64,000 bases of DNA, taken from Rahnella variigena (GTDB lineage Bacteria > Pseudomonadota > Gammaproteobacteria > Enterobacterales > Enterobacteriaceae). Position numbers and translations under genes: made by a program. Positions 57,692 through 64,000 of this stretch are shown one piece after another (the stretch's first letter is position 1; the number at the start of each line of letters is the position of its first letter). The notes under the pieces are model-generated. The model worked only from the letters and a program-made list of their open reading frames with translations, was not told the origin of the DNA and searched no databases. The stretch is taken from positions 2,108,001 to 2,172,000 of the forward strand of contig NZ_NSDJ01000001.1 of the NCBI RefSeq assembly GCF_003610915.1, written 5' to 3'.

Positions 57692-58738
57692 TTATAGCGC
57701 GAAGAACTGATACGTGGTGGCAGATTTATATGCCTGCCCCGGTTTGATCCAGCAGCTTGGCTGTGGCCAGGTTGCGTGGTTCGGGCTGTCTGGCAGGAAT
57801 TCACTTTCCAGCGCCACACCGCTATAGCTGGCATATTCGCCGCCGCTGCGATTCGGTGTTCCGCCGAGGAAATTGCCGCTATAAAGCTGGACCGCTGGTG
57901 CCGAGGTAAACATGGTCATTTTCACTTTGCCGTCCGCCGACCACAAATGTGCTGCCGGATTTGTAGCGGCATTGCATGAGCGGTTGAGCAGATACGCGTG
58001 GTCATAACCTTTCACCCGTTGCTGATCGCGATCCTTGAGGAAATCTTTCGCCAGCGTTTTTGCGGCGTTGAAATCCATGCCGGTATGTTCAACCGGCGTC
58101 GGATCGGCGCAAGGAATGCCGTAGCTGTCGACCGGCAGGAAGCGGTCAGCAAACAGTTGCAGCTTATGCTGGCGCGCGTCAGTGCCTTCGCCGTCGAGAT
58201 TGAAATAGGCGTGATTGGTCAGATTGACCGGGCACAGCTTATCGACAGTCGCTTCATAACGAATTTCCAGACGGTTATCGTCAGTCAGCTGATAATGCAC
58301 TTTGGCGGTCATATTGCCAGGATAACCCTGGTCGCCATCGGCAGAAAACAGCTCGAACGTCAGTTTCTGCGCGGTTTGCCCGACGATCTTCCAGCGACGC
58401 GCATGGAACCCTTCCGGCCCGCCGTGCAGCTGATGAACGCCCTGATTGGCGACCACAAGATGCGGTTTGCCGTCAATTTCAAACTGCGAGCGGGCGATGC
58501 GGTTGGCATAACGCCCCACGGTGGCACCCAGATACGCGCTCTGATTCATGTACTCCGGCGGCGACTCGCAGCCGAGCAACAGCTCACGAGAGGTGCCGTC
58601 GGCCAGCGGCAGTGTGAAGGATAACCAGGTCGCGCCCCAGTCCATAAACGTGGCGGTGGCACCCGCCGCATTCTGTAGCGTCACCTGTTCAAACGGCTGG
58701 CCGTCGGGCGCCAGCTGTGTGTTTTCAGGTTTTAACAT
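57692..58738 (-). CDS. galM: Galactose mutarotase (aldose 1-epimerase)
   Basis: GalM (348 residues; E. coli 346) converts beta- to alpha-D-galactose, the form used by GalK. Family motifs are [36 protein letters not shown] (catalytic His) and [13 protein letters not shown] (catalytic Glu). The start at 58738 aligns with E. coli and follows GGGAG. It overlaps the galK stop by 7 nt and is the last gene of the operon. Confidence 0.96.
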   Translation of the reverse strand: MLKPENTQLAPDGQPFEQVTLQNAAGATATFMDWGATWLSFTLPLADGTSRELLLGCESPPEYMNQSAYLGATVGRYANRIARSQFEIDGKPHLVVANQGVHQLHGGPEGFHARRWKIVGQTAQKLTFELFSADGDQGYPGNMTAKVHYQLTDDNRLEIRYEATVDKLCPVNLTNHAYFNLDGEGTDARQHKLQLFADRFLPVDSYGIPCADPTPVEHTGMDFNAAKTLAKDFLKDRDQQRVKGYDHAYLLNRSCNAATNPAAHLWSADGKVKMTMFTSAPAVQLYSGNFLGGTPNRSGGEYASYSGVALESEFLPDSPNHATWPQPSCWIKPGQAYKSATTYQFFAL

Positions 58739-59880
58739 ATGCCTGCTCCCTGTGATGCGGTGCAAACATAGAAGGTTTCTTTCAGGCCACTGTGGGCGTG
58801 ATATTGCTGTTCAACGGCATGACGGACTTTTTCCACCATGTCTTCCGGAACCAGCGCGACGATACAGCCGCCGAAACCGCCACCGGTCATACGCACGCCG
58901 CCTTTATCGCCAATCACTTCTTTGACGATTTCTACCAGCTTGTCGATCTGTGGAACAGTGATTTCAAAATCATCGCGCATGGAAGCGTGAGATTCCGCCA
59001 TCAGTTCGCCCATACGTTTCAGGTCGCCACTGGCCAGTGCATCTGCTGCCGCCAGTGTGCGGTCGTTCTCAGTGATCACGTGACGCGCACGGCGGGCGAC
59101 CACCGGATCCAGTTCATCCTGAATGGAGAAGAACAGGGCAGGATCCACGTCACGCAGCGCTTTTACGCCGAAGAAGCGGGCGGCGACTTCGCATTGTTCG
59201 CGACGGGCATTATATTCGCTGTCGACCAGACCGCGTTTCACGTTGGAGTTGATGATCACCACCGCCGCGTTTGTCGGCATAGACACCGCACGGGTTTCCA
59301 GTGAACGGCAGTCGATCAGCAGGGAATGATTTTCCTTGCCGAGTGCGGAAATCAGCTGATCCATAATGCCGCAGTTACAGCCGACAAACTGGTTCTCCGC
59401 TTCCTGACCGTTCAGTGCCAGGGCGACGCCATCCAGCGGCAAATCGTATAACGATTTCAGCGCCTGACCGACGGCCACTTCCAGCGATGCCGATGAACTC
59501 AGGCCCGCGCCCTGCGGCACGTTGCCGCTGATCACCATGTCAGCGCCGGAGAAATCTTTGTTACGCAGCATCAGATGTTTCACCACGCCACGCACATAGT
59601 TGGCCCACGGGTGCGCGTCGGTATGCAGAATCGGTTCGTCGAGAGAAAAGCTGTCTTCGTCATTGTCGTAATCGGCGGCGATCACGCGGATGGTGCGGTC
59701 GTTGCGCTGCGCACAGGCGATCACCGTTTCGTAGTCGATCGCGCACGGCAATACGAAGCCGTCGTTATAGTCGGTATGTTCGCCAATCAGATTTACGCGG
59801 CCCGGTGCCTTGATAGTGATGGTCGCAGGGTAGCCAAATTTATCGGCAAAGATTTCCAGGGTCTTGGTTTTCAGTTTCAT
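58732..59880 (-). CDS. galK: Galactokinase
   Basis: GalK (382 residues, as E. coli) phosphorylates galactose at C1. The GHMP-kinase motifs are [41 protein letters not shown] (ATP-binding) and [16 protein letters not shown]. The aspartate base is in [12 protein letters not shown]. It overlaps galT by 4 nt and galM by 7 nt. Confidence 0.98.
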   Translation of the reverse strand: MKLKTKTLEIFADKFGYPATITIKAPGRVNLIGEHTDYNDGFVLPCAIDYETVIACAQRNDRTIRVIAADYDNDEDSFSLDEPILHTDAHPWANYVRGVVKHLMLRNKDFSGADMVISGNVPQGAGLSSSASLEVAVGQALKSLYDLPLDGVALALNGQEAENQFVGCNCGIMDQLISALGKENHSLLIDCRSLETRAVSMPTNAAVVIINSNVKRGLVDSEYNARREQCEVAARFFGVKALRDVDPALFFSIQDELDPVVARRARHVITENDRTLAAADALASGDLKRMGELMAESHASMRDDFEITVPQIDKLVEIVKEVIGDKGGVRMTGGGFGGCIVALVPEDMVEKVRHAVEQQYHAHSGLKETFYVCTASQGAGIC

Positions 59881-60929
59881 TGTTTTTCTCCGGCCTCACG
59901 ATAATGAACATCACTCACCGCCCGCAGACGTTCTGCGGCTTGTTCCGCTGTCAGGTCGCGTTGGGTTTCAGCCAGCATTTCGTAGCCGACCATGAATTTG
60001 CGCACTGTCGCTGAACGTAGCAACGGTGGATAGAAATGCGCATGCAACTGCCAGTGTTCGTTGTCGCCTTCGGTAAACGGCGCGCCGTGCCAGCCCATTG
60101 AATACGGGAAAGAGCACTGGAACAGATTGTCGTAGCGGCTGGTCAGCTTTTTCAGCGCCAGCGCCAGATCACTGCGCTGCTCATCAGAAAGCTCAGTGAT
60201 GCGCTTCACGTGCACTTTCGGCAGTAAGATCGTCTCGAACGGCCACGCCGCCCAGTAAGGCACTACCGCCAGCCAGTGTTCGGTTTCGACCACCGTACGG
60301 CTGCCGTCTGCCAGCTCGCGCTGTACGTAATCCACCAGCATCGGCGAGCCCTGTTTTTCCAGATAGGCGCGTTGCAGGCGGTCTTCACGCTCGGCTTCGT
60401 TAGGCAGGAAACTGTTGGCCCAAATCTGGCCATGCGGATGCGGATTTGAGCAACCCATCGCGGCGCCTTTATTCTCAAAAACCTGCACCCACGGATAAGT
60501 TTTTGCCAAATCTGCGCTCTGTTCCTGCCAGGTTCTGACGATTTCCGTCAGTGCTTCAACTGACAACTGAGGCAAAGTTTTGCTGTGATCCGGCGAGAAG
60601 CAAATCACACGGCTGGTGCCGCGTGCGCTCTGAACGCGCATCAGCGGATCGTCGCTTTCCGGTGCAAACGGCGTGTCCGGCATCAGCGCGGCATAATCAT
60701 TGGTGAACACGTAGGTGCCGGTGTATTTCGGATTCACATCACCGGTCACACGGGTATTTCCCGGACACAGGAAACAGTCCGGATCGTGTGCTGGCAGCAC
60801 TTCCTGCGAAACCGCTTCCTGCTGGCCCTGCCACGGGCGCTTGGCACGGTGCGGACTGACTAAAACCCACTGATCGGTCAGCGGATTGTAGCGGCGATGC
60901 GGATGGTCAATCGGGTTAAACGTTGTCAT
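59877..60929 (-). CDS. galT: Galactose-1-phosphate uridylyltransferase
   Basis: GalT (350 residues; E. coli 348) exchanges galactose 1-phosphate with UDP-glucose. The active-site histidine motif is [10 protein letters not shown] (uridylylated His), with zinc/iron ligands expected in FLCPGN and in the C-terminal HAHFYPP. galE lies 18 nt upstream. Confidence 0.98.
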   Translation of the reverse strand: MTTFNPIDHPHRRYNPLTDQWVLVSPHRAKRPWQGQQEAVSQEVLPAHDPDCFLCPGNTRVTGDVNPKYTGTYVFTNDYAALMPDTPFAPESDDPLMRVQSARGTSRVICFSPDHSKTLPQLSVEALTEIVRTWQEQSADLAKTYPWVQVFENKGAAMGCSNPHPHGQIWANSFLPNEAEREDRLQRAYLEKQGSPMLVDYVQRELADGSRTVVETEHWLAVVPYWAAWPFETILLPKVHVKRITELSDEQRSDLALALKKLTSRYDNLFQCSFPYSMGWHGAPFTEGDNEHWQLHAHFYPPLLRSATVRKFMVGYEMLAETQRDLTAEQAAERLRAVSDVHYREAGEKQ

Positions 60930-60947
60930 AACTTTCCTTAGTGCTCC

Positions 60948-61964
60948 TTAATCCGGGTAGCCCTGCGGGTTTTTCGACTGCCACAGCCAGGTGTCATTGG
61001 CCATGTCTTCCAGCGTGCGGGTGACTTTCCAGTGCAGCTCTTTCTCGGCTTTCGTCGGATCCGCCCAGTAGGCAGGTAAATCGCCATCGCGACGTGGTGC
61101 AAACTTGTAATTCACCGGCTTGCCGCAGGCTTTGCTGAAGGCGTTAACCACGTCCAGCACGCTGTGACCAAAGCCCGCGCCCAGGTTGTAAATATGCACG
61201 CCCGCTTTATTGTGCAGGGTTTTCATCGCCGCGATGTGGCCGTCAGCCAGATCCACCACGTGAATATAGTCACGCACGCCGGTACCGTCCGGGGTCGGAT
61301 AGTCGTTGCCGAAAATGGCCACCGATTCGCGACGACCTACCGCGACCTGCGCGATAAATGGCATCAGGTTATTCGGTACGCCTTGCGGATCTTCGCCCAT
61401 CAGGCCAGACGGATGCGCGCCGACCGGATTGAAATAACGCAGCAGCGTCATGCTCCATTCCGGTTCCGCACGTTGCACGTCTTCCAGAATTTGCTCAACC
61501 ATCAGTTTGCTGCGGCCATACGGGCTGGAAGGATTGCCGGTCGGGAAGTCTTCGACATAAGGCGTTTTTGGCTGGTCGCCGTACACGGTTGCCGAAGAGC
61601 TGAAAATCATGTTTTTGACGCCCGCGGAGCGCATTGCTTCAAGCAATACCAGCGTGCCGGTGACGTTGTTGTCGTAATACGCCAGCGGTTTTGCCACAGA
61701 TTCACCCACGGCTTTCCAGCCCGCGAAATGAATGACGGAATGAATATGATGTTCACTGAAAATTTTATCGAGGAGTGCACGGTCGCGGATGTCTCCTTCA
61801 TAGAACAGCGGCGTTTTGCCGGTCAGCGTATTAATGCGTTCAAGCACGCTGACTTTACTGTTGTGAAGGTTATCCAGAATGATTGGCGTATAACCTGCGT
61901 CAATCAGTTGCACGCAAGTATGACTGCCAATGTAACCGCTACCACCTGTGACTAAGACGTACAT
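60948..61964 (-). CDS. galE: UDP-glucose 4-epimerase
   Basis: GalE (338 residues, as E. coli) interconverts UDP-galactose and UDP-glucose, serving both catabolism and surface polysaccharides. It is a short-chain dehydrogenase fold with NAD-binding VTGGSGYIGSHT, active-site Ser in FSSSATVYG and YGRSK (Tyr and Lys). The ATG at 61964 follows GGGGAGC. First gene of galETKM. Confidence 0.98.
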   Translation of the reverse strand: MYVLVTGGSGYIGSHTCVQLIDAGYTPIILDNLHNSKVSVLERINTLTGKTPLFYEGDIRDRALLDKIFSEHHIHSVIHFAGWKAVGESVAKPLAYYDNNVTGTLVLLEAMRSAGVKNMIFSSSATVYGDQPKTPYVEDFPTGNPSSPYGRSKLMVEQILEDVQRAEPEWSMTLLRYFNPVGAHPSGLMGEDPQGVPNNLMPFIAQVAVGRRESVAIFGNDYPTPDGTGVRDYIHVVDLADGHIAAMKTLHNKAGVHIYNLGAGFGHSVLDVVNAFSKACGKPVNYKFAPRRDGDLPAYWADPTKAEKELHWKVTRTLEDMANDTWLWQSKNPQGYPD

Positions 61965-62040
61965 AAGAGCTCCCCGATGATTATCTTGCTGCAACGATAT
62001 CACGCTGCAAGGCTGAAAAAGGTGATCCATCCCCAATAAA

Positions 62041-62056
62041 ATGGAATCGCTTACAC
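62041..62056. promoter_or_regulatory. GalR/GalS operator, promoter-proximal
   Basis: ATGGAATCGCTTACAC matches the gal operator consensus GTGNAANCGNTTNCAC at all but the first base. It lies 77-92 bp upstream of galE. Confidence 0.85.
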
Positions 62057-62149
62057 AAACAGTTTAGCACCTTTCAGGATGAGCAAACAGGTACAGTGCG
62101 CCGTACAGAAAGCCCGCAACATCCGGCATTAAGTCAGAATTGATGGTAA

Positions 62150-62165
62150 GTGTAATCGCTTACAC
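62150..62165. promoter_or_regulatory. GalR/GalS operator, distal
   Basis: GTGTAATCGCTTACAC is a consensus-perfect gal operator. Its centre is 109 bp from the proximal operator, close to the 113 bp of E. coli OE-OI, which permits looping repression of the promoter between them. Confidence 0.9.
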
Positions 62166-62212
62166 TGATTTAGTTGCATTATCTTAATCAGCGTTTTATG
62201 TGATTTTTCGGA

Positions 62213-63112
62213 CTACATCCTGGGAATGGTGCTCATTTTATCCAGCAGCCAGCGCCGCAGAATGACGATATCTGCCCGTTCCGCTTTCTCTTTCGTCGTC
62301 ACCAGATAGTAATTAGCACCGGGAAGATGGTGCAGGAACGGGGTAGAAAGGATGCCTTTTTCGATGAAATCATGGGCCAGCAAACTGCTGACAATGGCTA
62401 CGCCCTGACCCGCAATCGCCGCCTGAATCGCATGCGTTTCATCGGTGAAACGCAGCCCGCTGTCGATTTTTAATGTCGCCGGACCGAAATGCTGACGCCA
62501 GTTTTCCCAGTCGGGGGAAGGTTGCGGAATGTGGCGATTTTCCACATGAAATAAAGTCGCGTCAGCTAAATCTTCCGCCGTGGTCAGACGAAGGGAAGGG
62601 CTGGCGACCAGCACAAATGTGTCCTGATACAACAGCGTTGAATTCAGCGTTTCATCTGCCGACTCGCTGTAACGGATAGCGACGTCCACCGTATTGCGGG
62701 ACAAATCCACCAGTTCGATACCGGTGTGTAGACGTAAATCCATGTCCGGTGCCGCACTTTTCAAATCCGCCAGCCTTGGCACCAGCCAGTGAGTCAGAAA
62801 ATTGGACGTGGTGGTGAGTGTCAGCGCCGCGGGTCTTGCTGCGTGATGAATATCTTCTACCGCCGCCTGTAATCCGGCAAAAGCCTGCCGCGTTGCCTGA
62901 CGCAAAATCTCCCCGGCGGCCGTCAGCCGGACTTCCCTCGCACTGCGCTCAAAAACAGCGGTGCCCAGCGCCTCTTCCAGCACGCGGATCTGATGGCTGA
63001 TGGCGGTGGCGGTCACGCCGATTTCTTCTGCCGCGCGCTTGAAGCTGTTCTGCTGTGCCACGACATCAAATGCCCTGAGCGAGCCAAGTGGCGGCAACCG
63101 GACTTTTTTCAT
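62213..63112 (-). CDS. LysR-family transcriptional regulator (GcvA-like)
   Basis: This 299-residue protein has the LysR N-terminal winged helix (LPPLGSLRAFDVVAQQNSFKRAAEEIGVTATAISHQIRVLEEALG) and an effector-binding domain of the GcvA/AmpR subgroup (LTTTSNFLTHWLVPRL, DVAIRYS, AIAGQGVAIVSSLLA). It is divergent from the half-MFS gene at 63262, the usual arrangement for a LysR regulator and its target. It takes the position next to galE where E. coli has modF. Inducer unknown. Confidence 0.92.
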   Translation of the reverse strand: MKKVRLPPLGSLRAFDVVAQQNSFKRAAEEIGVTATAISHQIRVLEEALGTAVFERSAREVRLTAAGEILRQATRQAFAGLQAAVEDIHHAARPAALTLTTTSNFLTHWLVPRLADLKSAAPDMDLRLHTGIELVDLSRNTVDVAIRYSESADETLNSTLLYQDTFVLVASPSLRLTTAEDLADATLFHVENRHIPQPSPDWENWRQHFGPATLKIDSGLRFTDETHAIQAAIAGQGVAIVSSLLAHDFIEKGILSTPFLHHLPGANYYLVTTKEKAERADIVILRRWLLDKMSTIPRM

Positions 63113-63261
63113 GATGAGTTATTTTCATCCTTTGCTGAAATCTATGACTTTGAACAGCCTAAAATAGGCGGTGTAAGCTCCTTTATCAAGATGCTGAGGA
63201 TGAGATTGAATCATCTTTCATGGCAGATGTTTTTTGCAAGATTCTGATAGAGGAAAGATTA

Positions 63262-64000
63262 ATGATGATCCGTTTCCGTTCGCCCTTGTGGTCCCTGATC
63301 CCGGGTGTGGTGTTTATTGTGAGTCTGGTTCTGACGCTGTTAAGTGTCGCTTTTTACGGGCTGGATACACCGCTGAGTCACACGTTGGCGGGGGCCGCTG
63401 CGCTCTTTTTTTTATTGTTTATCATCAGTGAAAATTATCATCCGGATCCGCTGCTGCCGCGTCCGTTACGTTCATCGCTGCCGTTACAGATAAGCCTCTG
63501 GACGTGCATTTTCTCTCCGGCGGTAACCTATACTGCGGGTTTATTGCTGGCAGTGGCGATGTATCAGCTTTATGCAGTGAGCGTACCGGGCATTATTCTC
63601 AGCTTTCTCCCCTGGCTGCTGATGCGGCTGGCGGGCACGGCGCTCGGTGAAAAACTCGGGCAGGGCATCTCACCCTCCACGGTTTTACTTTGGGGTTTTA
63701 TGCTGGCGGCGGGCGGTCTGGGACTGATATCCATGATGCCGGCAGCAACGCCGTTCTGGCTGGCGCTGCTGCCGGGCATGCTGCTGACAGGTTTCGGGGC
63801 AGGGCTGACAGGTCACGCAGCACGTGCTGGCAGAGAGGGGCTTACCGGTGATGAATATCATTATTCTTTACGGCTGGGCGTGCTGGCGCAGGTCAGCAGC
63901 ACTGCGGTGATCCTGGCGCTGCTGACGTTGCTGCTGAGGAATAATCCCGGTCATCAGGGTGTTATAACCGGGTTTTCATTGCTGGGGGCACTGGCGCTGG
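63262..64000 (+). CDS. MFS-like membrane protein resembling only the C-terminal half of a 14-helix transporter (cut by window end)
   Basis: The frame is open from the ATG at 63262 (SD AGGAAAG) to the window edge, about 246 codons, with no stop seen. It reads as seven or more membrane helices. YHPDPLLPRPLRSS and LLPGMLLTGFGAGLTGHAAR match features that lie in the second half of 14-helix drug:H+ antiporters (DHA2). The first 12-helix part, with the usual loop 2-3 motif, is missing, since only 149 bp separate this start from the LysR gene. It may be an N-terminally shortened transporter or a distinct half-size family. The 3' end is unknown. Confidence 0.65.
   Translation, partial: MMIRFRSPLWSLIPGVVFIVSLVLTLLSVAFYGLDTPLSHTLAGAAALFFLLFIISENYHPDPLLPRPLRSSLPLQISLWTCIFSPAVTYTAGLLLAVAMYQLYAVSVPGIILSFLPWLLMRLAGTALGEKLGQGISPSTVLLWGFMLAAGGLGLISMMPAATPFWLALLPGMLLTGFGAGLTGHAARAGREGLTGDEYHYSLRLGVLAQVSSTAVILALLTLLLRNNPGHQGVITGFSLLGALAL

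Overview
The window is chromosomal DNA of an enterobacterium (order Enterobacterales). Gene order follows the Escherichia coli K-12 segment from ybfE through kdp, phr, pxp, nei, gltA-sdh-suc, cyd, tol-pal, lysine tRNAs, nadA-pnuC, zitB, ybgS, aroG and gpmA to the gal operon, and nearly all core proteins have the E. coli length. The E. coli neighbours speF-potE, rhsC, dtpD, mngRAB, the valT/lysT-type mixed tRNA cluster and modF-modE are absent. Other genes take their places: a YqjI-like PadR regulator, a TudS-like/DUF1722 fusion, a periplasmic cyclic-nucleotide phosphodiesterase, an MFS carrier with a poly-Glu tail, pcp, a large autotransporter, ybiU, and a LysR/half-MFS pair. ERIC-type repeats and this gene content suggest the Yersiniaceae side of the order (Rahnella, Ewingella or Serratia-like). 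The exact genus cannot be fixed from the sequence alone.

Layout. 1-3.9 kb: ybfE, ybfF (minus), seqA, pgm (plus). 4.0-13.3 kb: a His/Cys-rich PadR regulator with a perfect 15-bp inverted-repeat operator, then the whole kdpFABCDE potassium system on the minus strand, including 29-residue KdpF and a KdpE operator; an ERIC element and an 8-bp microsatellite separate kdpC from kdpD. Divergent ybfA follows. 13.5-17.8 kb: TudS-like/DUF1722 fusion, phr, a cyclic-nucleotide phosphodiesterase and ybgI. 17.8-23.3 kb: an MFS transporter (minus), then pxpB-pxpC-pxpA-pcp-nei (plus), a compact pyroglutamate-recycling operon ending in endonuclease VIII. 23.3-26.6 kb: an accessory autotransporter with a repeat-coded hinge. 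26.8-38.9 kb: gltA divergent from sdhCDAB-sucABCD, seven of the TCA-cycle steps and their shared promoter region. 39.5-48.5 kb: cydABX-ybgE-ybgC-tolQRAB-pal-cpoB. 48.6-49.3 kb: three identical tRNA-Lys(UUU) genes with two relics of tRNA 3' ends. 49.5-57.5 kb: nadA-pnuC, zitB, ybgS, aroG with a TyrR box, a GNAT acetyltransferase, ybiU, gpmA with a Fur box, and a PsiF-family protein. 57.7-62.2 kb: galETKM with two GalR/GalS operators 109 bp apart. 62.2-64 kb: a LysR regulator divergent from a protein resembling only the C-terminal half of a 14-helix MFS transporter, cut by the window end.

Most of the window is conserved core metabolism and envelope function. I do not see a clearly new multi-gene system. 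The best leads are: (1) the metal-regulator-like PadR gene with an unusually perfect operator and a satellite half-site; (2) TGTACA-type repeated half-sites upstream of the TudS-like/phr pair, resembling light-responsive MerR-family operators; (3) the half-MFS protein divergent from a LysR regulator; (4) ERIC-class repeats inserted in regulatory positions of kdp and sdh; (5) structured leaders or 3' UTRs at sucA, tolA and sucD; and (6) the tRNA-Lys duplication scars.
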